From NCBI GenBank assembly GCA_030157805.1, contig JAOAUB010000060.1:1-42720 (forward strand): DNA of 42,720 bases. Reading direction: 5' to 3'. The stretch is from Legionellaceae bacterium. GTDB taxonomy: Bacteria > Pseudomonadota > Gammaproteobacteria > Legionellales > Legionellaceae. Below are positions 1 through 9,529 of this stretch, in pieces (within the stretch, counting starts at the first letter, position 1; the number at the start of each line of letters is the position of its first letter). Below the pieces are notes generated by a model. That model was not told the DNA's origin. It was given only the letters and a program-made list of their open reading frames with translations, and searched no databases. Made by a program: the position numbers and the translations under genes.

Positions 1-149
1 TTTGTGTTTTTTTGGAACAATTTAACTACGATTCGTAGGACTGAATTTTGATCTTTTTTTGCAGAACACGGTTTATTAGTCAATTTCTATAAAAATGGCC
101 AAAGTCGAGTAGGATGGGCTGTATAAAATAAGTAGCAAGTATAAAATCA

Positions 150-173
150 AAAATGATCAGAAAAATGATCAGA
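150..173. repeat. 12-bp perfect tandem duplication
   Basis: Two consecutive copies of AAAATGATCAGA, each containing the palindrome TGATCA, lie in the AT-rich stretch upstream of the tRNA promoter. Apart from this repeat and the promoter I see nothing coding in positions 1-274. Confidence 0.6.
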
Positions 174-219
174 AGTGAAAATAACGGCAATGATTGTTGG
201 AGTAAGTCTAAATAAATGT

Positions 220-248
220 TTGCTTTATGTTAGTGGCTTTTATATAAT
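220..248 (+). promoter_or_regulatory. sigma70-type promoter of tRNA-Val
   Basis: TTGCTT at 220-225 and a perfect TATAAT at 243-248 are separated by 17 bases, an ideal spacer. Transcription would begin near 255, about 20 bases before the mature tRNA. Confidence 0.7.
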
Positions 249-274
249 CAAGCCCGTTCTAAATTTTATAGAAT

Positions 275-349
275 AGGCACGTAGCTCAGTGGTAGAGCAC
301 CACCTTGACATGGTGGTGGTCGGTGGTTCGATCCCACTCGTGCCTACCA
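275..349 (+). tRNA. tRNA-Val (anticodon GAC)
   Basis: The cloverleaf can be folded by eye. A 7-bp acceptor stem pairs AGGCACG (275-281) with CGTGCCT (339-345). The anticodon stem CCACC/GGTGG encloses the loop TTGACAT, giving anticodon GAC at 307-309. The T arm is GGTGG-TTCGATC-CCACT. The discriminator A and an encoded CCA end at 349. GAC reads GUC/GUU, hence valine. It has its own promoter and a terminator immediately downstream, so it is probably a monocistronic unit placed before thrS. Confidence 0.95.
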
Positions 350-354
350 AAAAC

Positions 355-380
355 AACCCTGCCACGCAGGGTTTTTTTTT
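355..380 (+). terminator. intrinsic terminator after tRNA-Val
   Basis: The perfect hairpin AACCCTGC-cac-GCAGGGTT (355-373) runs into nine T residues (372-380). It should separate tRNA transcription from thrS. Confidence 0.9.
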
Positions 381-433
381 AAAGAACGAAACTGCAGTAG
401 CTACACATTGATAAGTGATGGTTAGGGGGAATA

Positions 434-2347
434 ATGCCAAGCGTCAAATTGCCTGATGGACATGTTAAAAATTTTGAGCATCCTGTCAGTATCCATGATG
501 TTGCTTTTAGCATTAGTCCTGGTTTAGCTAAAGCAGCACTTGCTGGACGAGTTAACGGCAAGTTGGTGGATACCAATTATTTGATTGAAAACGATTGTGA
601 TTTGATCGTGGTAACCAACAAACACGACGATAGCTTGGATGTGATTCGTCATTCTACCGCACATCTTTTAGCTCAGGCTGTGAAACGATTGTTTCCTTCA
701 GCGCAGGTCACTATAGGTCCTGTGATTGAGGACGGCTTTTTTTATGATTTTGCTTTTGAAAGAGCATTTACGCCAGAAGATTTACAGAAAATCGAACTCA
801 TGATGATGGCGATCATTAAAGAAAATATACCTATCACTCGTCGTGAATTACCACGTGATGAGGCAGTAGCTTATTTTTCAGGCCTTGGTGAAGACTATAA
901 AGCAAAAATTATTGCAGATATTCCTGCGAATGAAGTTTTGTCACTTTATAAACAGGGTGAGTTTGAAGATTTATGTCGAGGACCGCATGTTCCTTCCACA
1001 GGTCATTTGCACGCATTTAAGTTAACCAAAGTAGCTGGAGCTTATTGGCGCGGCGATGCAAAAAATGCAATGTTGCAACGCATTTATGGAACAGCCTGGG
1101 CTGATAAAAAATCACTTGATGCCTATTTACATCGTATTGAAGAAGCTGAAAAACGAGATCATCGTAAATTAGGCAAGGCGCTTGATCTATTCCACTTTCA
1201 AGATATTGCGCCAGGCATGGTGTTTTGGCACGGCAAGGGCTGGACAGTTTATCAATTACTTGAACAGTATATGCGCGATCGTTTGCGCAATTACGGCTAT
1301 GAGGAAATTAAAACACCTCAATTAGTCGATCGTATTTTGTGGGAGAAATCAGGGCATTGGGATAATTATCGAGATGCGATGTTTTTCACGGAAACTGAAA
1401 ACCGACATTACGCCGTTAAACCGATGAGTTGTCCTTGTCATGTGCAAGTTTATAATCAGAGCCTGCACAGTTATCGTGATTTGCCGTTACGACTCGCCGA
1501 GTTTGGTAATTGTCATCGTTGCGAACCATCAGGTGCCCTGCATGGTTTGATGCGAGTACGCAATTTTGTGCAGGATGATGGGCATATATTCTGCAGAGAA
1601 GATCAAATTCAATCTGAAGTTTCAAGTTTGCTTGAGTTAGTTCGTACGGTTTATCAAGATTTTGGATTTGATACTATTATTTATCGTTTAGCATTACGGC
1701 CGGAAAAACGTGTTGGTAGTGATGAAAGCTGGGATAAAGCTGAAAATGCATTAAAGTTTGCTATGCAAGAGCAAGGCATTCAGTGGATTGAGGCTCCTGG
1801 TGAAGGCGCTTTTTATGGGCCTAAAATCGAGTGTTCTTTAGCAGATTCCCTCGGTCGTATTTGGCAATGCGGTACGATTCAAGTTGATCCATCAACACCT
1901 GAACGGTTGGGCGCGCATTATATTGCTGAAGACAGCAGTAAACAAGTTCCTATTATGTTGCATCGAGCTATTTTAGGTACTTTTGAGCGATTTATGGGTA
2001 TTTTGATAGAGCATTACGCTGGAAGTTTTCCATTATGGCTGGCCCCTGTTCAAGTCTCTTTGTTGACAATCAGTGACAAACAACATGAATTCGCACGAAA
2101 AATTGACAATTTTTTGCAGAAAAAAGGAATAAGAACCAATTTTGACTTGAGAAATGAGAAGATTGGCTTTAAAATTCGCGAGCACACGTTGCAAAAAATT
2201 CCTTACTTGTTGATTATCGGCGATAAAGAAGTTGAATCCGAGTCTGTTTCCGTACGAACAAGAGAAGGAATTGAGTTGGGTGTGATGTCACTTGATAAGC
2301 TTTGTGAAACCTTGCAACAGGAAATTGTTGCAAAAAGGCGTTTATAA
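434..2347 (+). CDS. thrS: Threonine--tRNA ligase
   Basis: Class II aminoacyl-tRNA synthetase that charges tRNA-Thr, 637 residues (the E. coli enzyme is about 642). An N-terminal TGS domain (about 1-62) precedes the editing domain with HSTAH at 73-77 and the GRGPH-like segment around 182-185. The catalytic core has the zinc ligands C333 (MSCPCH), H384 (DDGHIFC) and H510 (MLHRA), the usual Cys/His/His set. A C-terminal anticodon-binding domain follows. The ATG has a purine-rich GGGGGAAT just upstream. It is first in the conserved thrS-infC-rpmI-rplT-pheS-pheT-ihfA cluster. Confidence 0.98.
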   Translation: MPSVKLPDGHVKNFEHPVSIHDVAFSISPGLAKAALAGRVNGKLVDTNYLIENDCDLIVVTNKHDDSLDVIRHSTAHLLAQAVKRLFPSAQVTIGPVIEDGFFYDFAFERAFTPEDLQKIELMMMAIIKENIPITRRELPRDEAVAYFSGLGEDYKAKIIADIPANEVLSLYKQGEFEDLCRGPHVPSTGHLHAFKLTKVAGAYWRGDAKNAMLQRIYGTAWADKKSLDAYLHRIEEAEKRDHRKLGKALDLFHFQDIAPGMVFWHGKGWTVYQLLEQYMRDRLRNYGYEEIKTPQLVDRILWEKSGHWDNYRDAMFFTETENRHYAVKPMSCPCHVQVYNQSLHSYRDLPLRLAEFGNCHRCEPSGALHGLMRVRNFVQDDGHIFCREDQIQSEVSSLLELVRTVYQDFGFDTIIYRLALRPEKRVGSDESWDKAENALKFAMQEQGIQWIEAPGEGAFYGPKIECSLADSLGRIWQCGTIQVDPSTPERLGAHYIAEDSSKQVPIMLHRAILGTFERFMGILIEHYAGSFPLWLAPVQVSLLTISDKQHEFARKIDNFLQKKGIRTNFDLRNEKIGFKIREHTLQKIPYLLIIGDKEVESESVSVRTREGIELGVMSLDKLCETLQQEIVAKRRL

Positions 2348-2420
2348 ACTATACTCACATCAATTTATTTTTTGCCTTGATGTGATTAAGTTGAACAAAT
2401 GGAGTTTGTTAGGTTGCGAA

Positions 2421-2458
2421 TGAAAGCGTCAAAAGCTTTCATGGCACCGAATAGCCAT
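2421..2458 (+). promoter_or_regulatory. Tandem hairpins in the thrS-infC intergenic leader
   Basis: The perfect stem TGAAAGC/GCTTTCA (2421-2441) is followed directly by ATGGC/GCCAT (2441-2458). No T-run follows, so this is not a terminator. It lies about 50 bases before the infC start and could be an infC leader structure or processing site. The role is inferred. Confidence 0.35.
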
Positions 2459-2509
2459 GTAACACTAAAACTTGAAGTGCAAAGAGAGTATAACTAGGAG
2501 GAAAAAGCT

Positions 2510-3046
2510 ATTTCTGCAATAACCAGGCGTGATACCGATCGCGCGCGAATAAATGAGCAAATTACTGTTTCTGAGGTCCGTTTAATTGATAAGGATGGTA
2601 ATCAGGTAGGTGTTATTTCAACACGTGAGGCGCTCCGCGCAGCGGAAGAGAGTGGTTTAGATTTGGTCGAAATTTCTCCAACTGCCCGACCGCCGGTTTG
2701 TAGAGTGATGGATTATGGTAAATACCTCTTTGAGCTGAGTAAAAAGCAAGCGGAAGCAAAGAAAAAACAAAAACAAATTCAAGTAAAAGAAATAAAGTTT
2801 CGTCCCACGACGGAAGATGGCGATTATCAGGTCAAGCTACGCAACCTGATACGCTTCCTAAATCATGGAGATAAAGTCAAAATAACATTACGGTTTCGAG
2901 GTCGTGAAATGATTCACCAAGAAATTGGAGTGAAGCTAATTGAGCGTTTGTTACAAGACACTGCGGAGTATGCGGTTGTTGAGCAGCAAGCTAAGCGTGA
3001 AGGTCGGCAATTATTGATGGTTTTATCACCAAAGAAGAAAGTTTGA
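2510..3046 (+). CDS. infC: Translation initiation factor IF-3 (ATT start)
   Basis: IF-3 binds the 30S subunit and discriminates initiator tRNA and start codons. The reading frame begins at an ATT codon at 2510, eight bases after a perfect AGGAGG (2496-2501). It gives 178 residues beginning [17 protein letters not shown] after the initiator, against 180 in E. coli. The first ATG in frame (2663) would delete the N-terminal domain. The linker and C-terminal domain ([14 protein letters not shown], then KEIKFRP and the FRGRE segment) are conserved. AUU initiation of infC is a known autoregulatory device: IF-3 represses its own non-canonical start. It lies between thrS and rpmI. Confidence 0.95.
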   Translation: MSAITRRDTDRARINEQITVSEVRLIDKDGNQVGVISTREALRAAEESGLDLVEISPTARPPVCRVMDYGKYLFELSKKQAEAKKKQKQIQVKEIKFRPTTEDGDYQVKLRNLIRFLNHGDKVKITLRFRGREMIHQEIGVKLIERLLQDTAEYAVVEQQAKREGRQLLMVLSPKKKV

Positions 3047-3105
3047 TAAATTAGCAGGGGAGCTTACTTTTTTATGAGTCGCCCCTAAATGCGGAGTAAC
3101 AAGTA

Positions 3106-3306
3106 ATGCCAAAAATGAAATCTCATCGCGGAGCGTGTAAACGTTTCCGTAAAACAGCAAGCGGTGCTATAAAGTGCCGTCGTGCTTATAGGAATCACAT
3201 CCTCACTAAGAAATCCACAAAGCAAAAACGTAATTTACGTGTTTCTTCAGGGTATTTGTGTAAATCAGATGCGCGTTTAGCAGAACGTATGTTGCAAGGT
3301 GGATAA
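3106..3306 (+). CDS. rpmI: Large ribosomal subunit protein bL35
   Basis: A 66-residue, very basic protein with the bL35 landmarks [26 protein letters not shown] and a C-terminal ML. It is a small structural protein of the 50S subunit. A GGAG-containing ribosome-binding site precedes the ATG. The 59-base gap after infC can fold AGGGG (3056-3060) onto CCCCT (3082-3086). That is the region where L20-type autoregulatory leaders sit in other bacteria, but I cannot demonstrate that here. Confidence 0.97.
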   Translation: MPKMKSHRGACKRFRKTASGAIKCRRAYRNHILTKKSTKQKRNLRVSSGYLCKSDARLAERMLQGG

Positions 3307-3321
3307 GAGGAGGATTTAATT

Positions 3322-3678
3322 ATGCCAAGAGTAAAACGAGGTGTGACCGCTAAGGCGCGCCATAAGAAAATTTTAAAACAAGCTAAAGGTTATTACGGTG
3401 CCCGGAGTCGGGTCTATCGAGTTGCCAAGCAGGCCGTCATTAAAGCAGGACAGTACGCGTATCGCGATCGTCGACAAAGAAAACGTCAATTTCGTGCCTT
3501 GTGGATTGTTCGTATTAATGCACAAGCTCGTGAATGCGGCATGACCTATAGCCGTCTCATGGATGGCTTAAAAAAAGCAGCTATTGAACTTGATCGTAAA
3601 GTGCTTGCTGACATGGCTGTGTTTGATAAGCCTGCTTTTGCGGCGCTTGCGGAAAAAGCTAAAGCAGCTTTGGCCTAG
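3322..3678 (+). CDS. rplT: Large ribosomal subunit protein bL20
   Basis: 118 residues, the normal length for bL20. The long basic N-terminal helix ([35 protein letters not shown]) and the globular part with [15 protein letters not shown] are diagnostic. It is needed for 23S rRNA assembly and in several bacteria acts as translational repressor of the rpmI-rplT operon. It begins 15 bases after rpmI with an AGAGGAGG ribosome-binding site, so the two are co-transcribed. Confidence 0.98.
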   Translation: MPRVKRGVTAKARHKKILKQAKGYYGARSRVYRVAKQAVIKAGQYAYRDRRQRKRQFRALWIVRINAQARECGMTYSRLMDGLKKAAIELDRKVLADMAVFDKPAFAALAEKAKAALA

Positions 3679-3705
3679 CCCGACAACTAATCAAGGTTAT
3701 TCATG

Positions 3706-3733
3706 AAGGGGGGCGCTTGCCCCCCTTTTTTTT
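3706..3733 (+). terminator. Intrinsic terminator after rplT
   Basis: GGGGGGC (3708-3714), loop GCTT, GCCCCCC (3719-3725), then eight T residues. The stem is a perfect 7-bp G/C helix. It lies between rplT and pheS and may act as an attenuator setting the level of pheST-ihfA expression. Confidence 0.9.
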
Positions 3734-3753
3734 GGATGAACAGGTAATCTTTT

Positions 3754-4770
3754 ATGCAAGATGACATTCTTAAACTGCAAAAAAAAGCTGAAGCTGCAAT
3801 AATTCAAACAGAAGATATGCGTGTTTTGGAAGACCTTCGTGTTGAATATTTAGGAAAGAAAGGGTTGTTAACTGACATTCTTAAAGGTCTGGCGAATCTT
3901 TCTCATGAGGATAAACCCAAGGTAGGGCAGTGGATTAATGATGCTAAACGTGAAATTTCAGAATTAATTCAAACTAAAAAACAGCAACTCAAAGATAAGG
4001 AGTTGCAAGAAAAACTAGCCTCAGAACGTCTTGATGTGACATTACCTGGTCGTGATGTCAAATCAGGCTCAGTGCACCCTGTCACCCAGATTAAGCAATA
4101 TGTGATTAACTTTTTTAGTCGCTTGGGGTTTGATATTGTGACTGGCCCTGAAATAGAAACGGAGTTTTATAATTTTGAAACTTTAAATATTCCTTCACAT
4201 CACCCTGCTCGTGCGATGCATGATACCTTTTATTTTGGTGATGGGCGCCTACTTCGTACCCATACTTCACCGGTACAAATCCGTACGATGGAAAAGCAAA
4301 AGCCACCTTTTCGTTTGATAGCACCCGGGCGTGTTTATCGTTGCGATTCTGATGTGACTCATTCCCCGATGTTTCATCAAGTGGAAGGTTTAGTGGTGGA
4401 CAAACAGGCCACAATGACTCATTTGCGTAGTATTTTAGAAGACTTTTTTGCTGATTTTTTTGACGCGGACATTGCGCTTCGATTTAGACCTTCTTACTTT
4501 CCCTTTACGGAGCCTTCTGCTGAAGTGGATATTGCTTGTACCCAATGTCGTGGGCGCGGCTGTCGTTCATGTAAGTTTAGTGGATGGTTGGAAGTTTTGG
4601 GTTGCGGAATGGTGCACCCCAACGTCCTTCACTCGGTTAATATCTCTCCTACGGAGTATCAGGGTTGGGCTTTTGGGATGGGAATTGATCGTTTAGCCAT
4701 GTTGTATTTTGGGATAGATGATTTACGGTTGATGTTTGAGAATGACTTAGCGTTCTTAAGGCAGTTTTAA
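3754..4770 (+). CDS. pheS: Phenylalanine--tRNA ligase alpha subunit
   Basis: Catalytic subunit of the alpha2-beta2 PheRS, 338 residues. An N-terminal coiled-coil tRNA-binding region (about 1-90) is followed by the class II core: the [11 protein letters not shown] segment, motif 2 ([16 protein letters not shown]), the [10 protein letters not shown] segment and the C-terminal [14 protein letters not shown] motif 3. Between EVDI and [10 protein letters not shown] is a four-cysteine C-x2-C-x4-C-x2-C insertion, a zinc-finger-like variant that I recall from other bacterial PheS proteins and that E. coli lacks. It ends one base before the pheT ATG. Confidence 0.97.
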   Translation: MQDDILKLQKKAEAAIIQTEDMRVLEDLRVEYLGKKGLLTDILKGLANLSHEDKPKVGQWINDAKREISELIQTKKQQLKDKELQEKLASERLDVTLPGRDVKSGSVHPVTQIKQYVINFFSRLGFDIVTGPEIETEFYNFETLNIPSHHPARAMHDTFYFGDGRLLRTHTSPVQIRTMEKQKPPFRLIAPGRVYRCDSDVTHSPMFHQVEGLVVDKQATMTHLRSILEDFFADFFDADIALRFRPSYFPFTEPSAEVDIACTQCRGRGCRSCKFSGWLEVLGCGMVHPNVLHSVNISPTEYQGWAFGMGIDRLAMLYFGIDDLRLMFENDLAFLRQF

Positions 4771-4771
4771 T

Positions 4772-7183
4772 ATGAAAATAAGCGAATTTTGGTTAAAGGA
4801 ATGGGTTGGTGCCTCGTTGCCAATAGAGCAACTTGCAGTATTGTTGACGATGGCTGGTCTTGAAGTTGATGCAATTAATCCCGTTGCAGGTCAATTTACG
4901 CGGGTTATTGTTGCGCAAGTGCGTCAAACTAGACCGCACCCACAAGCCGACAGATTGACGTTGTGCGAAGTAGATCCGGGTAATAATACGTTACTTCAGG
5001 TCGTTTGTGGCGCAAAGAATGTTCGACCGGGATTAAAAGTTGCTCTCGCTCAAATTGGTGCAAAACTACCTTCTGATTTGGAAATTAAAGAAACTAAATT
5101 ACGTGGCGAGTTGTCGCAAGGCATGCTTTGTTCATCGAGTGAGTTGGGCCTTGCAGAAAGTTCAGAAGGTATTCTTGAGCTGGCGGAGGATGCTCCATTA
5201 GGTGTCGATTTACGAGCGTACCTTCATTTAGATGATCAGGTTTTAGACGTTGATTTAACGCCAAACCGCGCCGATTGTTTAAGCGTTCTTGGGATCGCCC
5301 GTGAAGTGGCCGCCTTAACCAAGCAACCTTTAACGTCTTTCCCCGTCTCTGAAATACGACCTTCGATAGATGATGTACCTGCGATTCGCGTCGAAGCAGC
5401 GCTTGCTTGTCCGCATTATTGTGCTCGTATCATTAAAGGATTAAATTCAAAAGCTTTAACTCCCCTTTGGATGTCTGAGCGTTTGCGACGCTCGGGGATC
5501 CGAACAATACATCCTGTTGTTGATGTAACAAATTATGTGATGCTTGAGATAGGGCAACCCATGCATGCCTTTAATCTGCAAAAAATGCGGGGAGGCGTTG
5601 TTGTTCGCGTAGCTCGTGAAGATGAAACCATGGTGTTGCTGGATGGTTCAACGGCGACTTTTGCGTGCGCGGGATCGGCTCGTGCTCCTTTGGTGATTGC
5701 TGATGAGCAACAGCTTTTAGCTATTGCGGGCGTTATGGGTGGCAATGCGAGCGCTGTTGATGCCGAAACAACCGACATTCTTCTGGAAAGTGCATTTTTT
5801 ACTCCAACTGCCGTGGCGGGCGTTGCCCGACGTTATGGTTTAACGACGGAGTCTTCACAACGATTTGAGCGTGGTGTTGATTCAACCCTTCAGCGCAACG
5901 CTCTTGATCGGGCTACAGAGCTTTTATTGGCAATTGCTGGAGGAGATGCAGGCCCAATGAGTGAGTATGTTAATCATGAAGGCTTGCCGAAGCGTGCCGA
6001 AATTGCATTTAATCCTCTGCGGGTAAAACAATTAATTGGAATCAGCTTAACTCACGCTGAAATGAAAACCATGCTTCAATCCTTAGGCATGCGAGTGAAT
6101 GATGAACAAGTCGAATGGAAGGTGTTGCCTCCTTCGTATCGTTTTGATCTTGCTTTGGATGTTGATTTGATTGAAGAAATTGTTCGATTATATGGTTACG
6201 ATAAAATTCCTCGAGATAAAATGGTGGTCACGGCGCAACCAGGGACTATTAACGTTATCGAGTTATTGAACACCAAATTAACGCAGTTTTTTACAATTCG
6301 CGCTTATCATGAGACTATTACCTATAGTTTTGTTGATCCAGCCTTACAAAATCTGCTTTATCCTGAAGTTGCGACCATGGATTTAGTCAATCCTATTTCC
6401 TCCGAATTATCATCGATGCGACTTAGCTTGTGGCCTGGGTTATTAACATCGTTGAAATACAATCGTCATCGCCAACAAGCGACAATTAAATTGTTTGAAA
6501 GTGGCGTGACTTTTGGTTCTAATCAGGGAACTCTCGAGGAAAAACCTTGTTTTGCTGGTTTGATTATGGGAGATGTTGGTGCTACAAACTGGCTTTTAGA
6601 GAAAAGGAAGTTTGATTTTTATGATCTTAAAGGTGATTTACAGGCGTTATTTTCAGCCTTAAAGAGTCCTTTATTAGAGTTTCAAGCTGCAATAAGCCAC
6701 CCAGCATTACATCCTGGAAAATCGGCGCAGTTACGGATTAATGGTGAGCATATTGGTTGGTGCGGAGTTTTGCATCCACGTTTTGCGGAACTCTTAGAGC
6801 TTTCGGACGAGGTGATGTTGTTTGAGCTGCAACTTGATAAGCTGATGTCATGGCCTACCCCGCGCTATCAGCCGATTTCTAAGTTTCCATTAATTCGACG
6901 TGACTTATCCTTGCTGGTGGATAATACGTTGACATTGACTGACATTGAGTCAGTTGTTAAGCAGGCGATTGATAAAAATGTCGCACATCAGGCATGGCTT
7001 AAGTCGCTGGATGTTTTTGATGTTTATGAAGGCGTGGGAATTCCCGCCAACAAAAAAAGTCTTGCTCTCTCTTTAACATTACAAGACGACCATCGTACAC
7101 TAGTAGATAATGAGATTAATGATGTAATTCATGCTATAATTACGACGTTGGGTGAAAAATTAGCTATAACATTGAGGGACTAA
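4772..7183 (+). CDS. pheT: Phenylalanine--tRNA ligase beta subunit
   Basis: 803-residue non-catalytic partner of PheS, responsible for tRNA-Phe binding and editing of mischarged tyrosine. An EMAP/OB-fold tRNA-binding domain lies at about 40-150 ([28 protein letters not shown]). The B3/B4 editing domain and B5 domain follow ([38 protein letters not shown]). The C-terminal ferredoxin-like anticodon-binding domain begins with [17 protein letters not shown]. It starts immediately after pheS and ends three bases before ihfA, a translationally coupled arrangement. Confidence 0.97.
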   Translation: MKISEFWLKEWVGASLPIEQLAVLLTMAGLEVDAINPVAGQFTRVIVAQVRQTRPHPQADRLTLCEVDPGNNTLLQVVCGAKNVRPGLKVALAQIGAKLPSDLEIKETKLRGELSQGMLCSSSELGLAESSEGILELAEDAPLGVDLRAYLHLDDQVLDVDLTPNRADCLSVLGIAREVAALTKQPLTSFPVSEIRPSIDDVPAIRVEAALACPHYCARIIKGLNSKALTPLWMSERLRRSGIRTIHPVVDVTNYVMLEIGQPMHAFNLQKMRGGVVVRVAREDETMVLLDGSTATFACAGSARAPLVIADEQQLLAIAGVMGGNASAVDAETTDILLESAFFTPTAVAGVARRYGLTTESSQRFERGVDSTLQRNALDRATELLLAIAGGDAGPMSEYVNHEGLPKRAEIAFNPLRVKQLIGISLTHAEMKTMLQSLGMRVNDEQVEWKVLPPSYRFDLALDVDLIEEIVRLYGYDKIPRDKMVVTAQPGTINVIELLNTKLTQFFTIRAYHETITYSFVDPALQNLLYPEVATMDLVNPISSELSSMRLSLWPGLLTSLKYNRHRQQATIKLFESGVTFGSNQGTLEEKPCFAGLIMGDVGATNWLLEKRKFDFYDLKGDLQALFSALKSPLLEFQAAISHPALHPGKSAQLRINGEHIGWCGVLHPRFAELLELSDEVMLFELQLDKLMSWPTPRYQPISKFPLIRRDLSLLVDNTLTLTDIESVVKQAIDKNVAHQAWLKSLDVFDVYEGVGIPANKKSLALSLTLQDDHRTLVDNEINDVIHAIITTLGEKLAITLRD

Positions 7184-7185
7184 AT

Positions 7186-7476
7186 GTGAGTGCACTAAGC
7201 AAAGCAGCGATTGCTGAAACTTTATATAGCGAATTAAAGATACCAAAGCAAGAAGGTAAAGTGCTTGTGGATGAATTTTTTGAGATAATCAGGCATTCTC
7301 TTGAGCACGGTGAAAACGTCAAGTTATCGAGTTTTGGTAACTTTATTCTGCGTGATAAGCCGCAGCGACCTGGTAGAAACCCTAAAACAGGAGAGGGTAT
7401 TCCTGTGTTAGCACGACGTGTGGTGACGTTCAAGCCAGGACTTAAGTTAAAAAATGTTATTGAACAGTGTGATTAA
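7186..7476 (+). CDS. ihfA: Integration host factor subunit alpha
   Basis: 96-residue HU/IHF-family DNA-bending protein. The conserved core VKLSSFGNF...[27 protein letters not shown] contains the beta-arm proline that intercalates into DNA. It pairs with IhfB to bend DNA sharply at promoters and recombination sites. The start is a GTG (7186), two bases after the pheT stop. The same pheST-ihfA order is known in E. coli and many gammaproteobacteria. Confidence 0.95.
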   Translation: MSALSKAAIAETLYSELKIPKQEGKVLVDEFFEIIRHSLEHGENVKLSSFGNFILRDKPQRPGRNPKTGEGIPVLARRVVTFKPGLKLKNVIEQCD

Positions 7477-7503
7477 GGCGATAGCCTGGTTGCGATTTTT
7501 TTT
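7474..7503 (+). terminator. Weak intrinsic terminator candidate after ihfA
   Basis: A short AGGC-gata-GCCT hairpin (7476-7487) is followed eight bases later by eight T residues (7496-7503). The stem is only 4 bp, so this may be inefficient. It also overlaps the leader of the next gene. Confidence 0.3.
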
Positions 7504-7520
7504 ATAAAAAGGCGTCAAGT

Positions 7521-7832
7521 TTGGGTCATTACACAAAGCATGTTTTTGTATGCACTAATCAAAAAAAAGGAGGAAAGGCCTGCTGTGCGGATCGTGGGGG
7601 CTTGCCTTTTTTTGATTATTTAAAAGAAAAACTGCGTGTGTTGGATCAATCAGGTCCAGGTAAGATCAGAGTTAGCCAATCAGGTTGTTTGGGGCGGTGT
7701 AATTTGGGCCCCTGCCTTGTTATTTACCCGGAAGGTGTTTGGTATTCCTATGAATCTTTTGCTGATTTAGATCAAATTATTGAAGAACATCTGCATAATA
7801 ATATGCTGGTTTCTCGTTTATTAATCGTTTAA
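7521..7832 (+). CDS. Thioredoxin-like (2Fe-2S) ferredoxin-domain protein
   Basis: 103 residues. The N-terminal strand KHVFVCTNQK, the cysteines C11, C21/C22, C56 (SQSGCLGRC), C60 and C65, and the PEGVWY strand match the thioredoxin-like [2Fe-2S] ferredoxin family (COG3411), which includes NuoE-like domains. The specific electron-transfer partner is unknown. The start is a TTG at 7521; no in-frame ATG would preserve the first strand. As I recall, a similar gene sits upstream of rplM in Legionella. Confidence 0.8.
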   Translation: MGHYTKHVFVCTNQKKGGKACCADRGGLPFFDYLKEKLRVLDQSGPGKIRVSQSGCLGRCNLGPCLVIYPEGVWYSYESFADLDQIIEEHLHNNMLVSRLLIV

Positions 7833-7878
7833 ACGTAACGTTAAAAGAAAACAAAAACGCATCTATGAAAAGTATAAC

Positions 7879-7907
7879 TTGTAGGTTGCGCTAATTTTGG
7901 TTAAAAT
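7879..7907 (+). promoter_or_regulatory. Candidate sigma70 promoter of rplM-rpsI
   Basis: TTGTAG (7879-7884), a 17-base spacer, then TAAAAT (7902-7907), giving a start about 50 bases before the rplM ATG. Confidence 0.5.
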
Positions 7908-7961
7908 CGCACGTTTTGAAAGATGACGAATTTAATTGGCTGGTACGGAGTTTATTATATA

Positions 7962-8396
7962 ATGAAAACATTTAGTGCGAAGGCACATGAAGTCAAACGT
8001 GACTGGTTTGTAGTCGATGCTAGTGATAAAGTATTAGGCCGTCTTGCGGCACGGGTTGCGCTTCGGTTACGTGGAAAACATAAAGCGGAATACACTCCTC
8101 ATGTGGACACTGGTGATTATATTATTGTGACTAACGCGGACAAAATCAAAGTCACCGGCAATAAAGTTAAACAAAAACTTTATTATCGACATTCAGAATA
8201 TCCCGGTGGAATTAAATCAGAATCTTTTGAAAAGTTACTTGTAAGAAATCCAGCGCGTATTATTGAATTAGCTATTAAAGGAATGTTACCTAAAAATCCA
8301 TTAGGTCGCGAGATGTTCCGAAAATTAAAGGTATATGCCGGTAATGAGCATCCTCATGCCGCGCAGCTTCCTAAAGAACTTAAAGTTGAGGATTAA
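7962..8396 (+). CDS. rplM: Large ribosomal subunit protein uL13
   Basis: 144 residues starting [15 protein letters not shown], as in E. coli L13 (142 residues). An upstream in-frame ATG at 7923 would add 13 residues that the family lacks, and GGAG at 7947-7950 supports the later start. Diagnostic segments are [30 protein letters not shown] and [14 protein letters not shown]. It is an early-assembling 50S protein. It is followed five bases later by rpsI, the universal pair. Confidence 0.97.
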   Translation: MKTFSAKAHEVKRDWFVVDASDKVLGRLAARVALRLRGKHKAEYTPHVDTGDYIIVTNADKIKVTGNKVKQKLYYRHSEYPGGIKSESFEKLLVRNPARIIELAIKGMLPKNPLGREMFRKLKVYAGNEHPHAAQLPKELKVED

Positions 8397-8401
8397 TTGT
8401 T

Positions 8402-8833
8402 ATGGCTCAAAAGCAGCAATATTATGGTACAGGCCGAAGAAAAAGCTCATCAGCGCGAGTTTTTTTACGAGCTGGAAAAGGTCAAATCATTGTTAATAAT
8501 CGTAATTTAGAAGAATATTTTGGCCGTGAAACTTCATGCATGTTAGTGCGTCAGCCACTTGAAGTTTTGGAGCAAGTCAATAAATTTGATGTTTATGTGA
8601 CGGTTGCTGGTGGAGGTATTTCCGGTCAAGCTGGAGCGATACGCTTGGGAATAGCTCGTGCACTCGTTCAGTATGATGAGCATGATTTGGCTGTAGATGC
8701 TGAGCCGTCTGCTGATTCATCACGAAGAAAATTACGTGCTTCCGGTTTGTTGACGCGTGATTCTCGTCAAGTAGAACGTAAAAAAGTGGGCTTGCACAAA
8801 GCGCGACGTGCTACGCAGTATTCAAAACGATAA
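8402..8833 (+). CDS. rpsI: Small ribosomal subunit protein uS9
   Basis: 143 residues. Landmarks are [15 protein letters not shown] at the N-terminus, [21 protein letters not shown] in the middle, and the basic tail [16 protein letters not shown], whose terminal arginine reaches the P-site tRNA in uS9 proteins. It is about 13 residues longer than the E. coli protein, with the extra length in the body. Co-transcribed with rplM. Confidence 0.97.
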   Translation: MAQKQQYYGTGRRKSSSARVFLRAGKGQIIVNNRNLEEYFGRETSCMLVRQPLEVLEQVNKFDVYVTVAGGGISGQAGAIRLGIARALVQYDEHDLAVDAEPSADSSRRKLRASGLLTRDSRQVERKKVGLHKARRATQYSKR

Positions 8834-8846
8834 TTATTCATTACTT

Positions 8847-8907
8847 CTCGCAATTGTAGCAGAGCCCCACGCGATTCGTTGTTGGGGTGATTATAAAATT
8901 GCGAGGA
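8847..8907 (+). promoter_or_regulatory. Nested hairpin covering the petA ribosome-binding site
   Basis: CTCGCAATT (8847-8855) is the exact reverse complement of AATTGCGAG (8897-8905). Within it CCCCA (8865-8869) pairs with TGGGG (8883-8887). The right arm overlaps GAGGA (8903-8907), the only good ribosome-binding site for the TTG start of petA. The fold would hide that site. It could be an rpsI-petA processing structure or a translational control element. Confidence 0.45.
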
Positions 8908-8917
8908 AATCTTCAAT

Positions 8918-9529
8918 TTGAAATCTACAAAACACAAAAAAAATACTCGAGCGGATGTTGATGAAAAACGGCGTCGGTTTTTATTGAATGGCGTGGGTAT
9001 ACTTAGTAGTATAGGCGCTTTTTTCGCAATGACACCGTTGATTTCGTCTTGGTTTCCAAGCGCTAAAGTTCAAAAAGCGGGCTCGCCCGTTCTCGTTGAC
9101 CTAAGTCAACTAGAACCAGGTCAACAAATCACCGTTGAATGGCGAGGTAAACCAGTTTGGATCATTCGTCGTACTCCAGAAATGTTGGCTCATCTATCTT
9201 CTCATGAAAATCAATTACGTGATCCAGAATCGTTGGTTCAACAGCAACCCCTATATGCTAAAAACCGTTATCGTTCAATTAATCCAGAATACTTGATACT
9301 CCTTGGGATATGCACGCATTTGGGATGTTCACCCAAATATACACCAAATAAAAATAGTCAAAATACGCTCAGTTCAGATTGGCCTGGTGGTTTTTATTGC
9401 CCATGTCATGGCTCAACTTTTGATTTGTCAGGTAGGGTGTTTAAGGGTGTTCCTGCGCCAATTAATCTTGAAGTTCCTCCTTATCGTTTTGTGAGTAAGC
9501 AGGTCATTATTATTGGGGATAATGAATGA
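8918..9529 (+). CDS. petA: Ubiquinol-cytochrome c reductase, Rieske iron-sulfur subunit
   Basis: 203 residues. The 2Fe-2S cluster ligands are C132/H134 in CTHLGC and C161/H164 in CPCHGS, with the disulfide cysteines C137 and C163. An N-terminal RRRFLLNG followed by a hydrophobic stretch (about 21-45) is a Tat-type membrane anchor, usual for Rieske proteins. It passes electrons from quinol to cytochrome c1 in complex III. The start is TTG (8918) behind GAGGA. Its stop overlaps the petB ATG by four bases (ATGA). Confidence 0.95.
   Translation: MKSTKHKKNTRADVDEKRRRFLLNGVGILSSIGAFFAMTPLISSWFPSAKVQKAGSPVLVDLSQLEPGQQITVEWRGKPVWIIRRTPEMLAHLSSHENQLRDPESLVQQQPLYAKNRYRSINPEYLILLGICTHLGCSPKYTPNKNSQNTLSSDWPGGFYCPCHGSTFDLSGRVFKGVPAPINLEVPPYRFVSKQVIIIGDNE

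Noticed and set aside
1..274. Search for the end of a preceding gene, CRISPR or riboswitch
   Set aside because: Only AT-rich sequence, a 12-bp duplication and the tRNA promoter were found. No CRISPR-like repeat array seen anywhere in the window.
4115..4414. Minus-strand open frame inside pheS
   Set aside because: Shadow of pheS; no motif or ribosome-binding site.
4490..4620. Cysteine cluster in PheS as a novel zinc insertion
   Set aside because: As I recall, the same four-cysteine variant occurs in PheS of other bacteria, so I treat it as a family variant.
7923..7961. N-terminal extension of rplM
   Set aside because: The uL13 family begins at MKTF, and the ribosome-binding site fits 7962.
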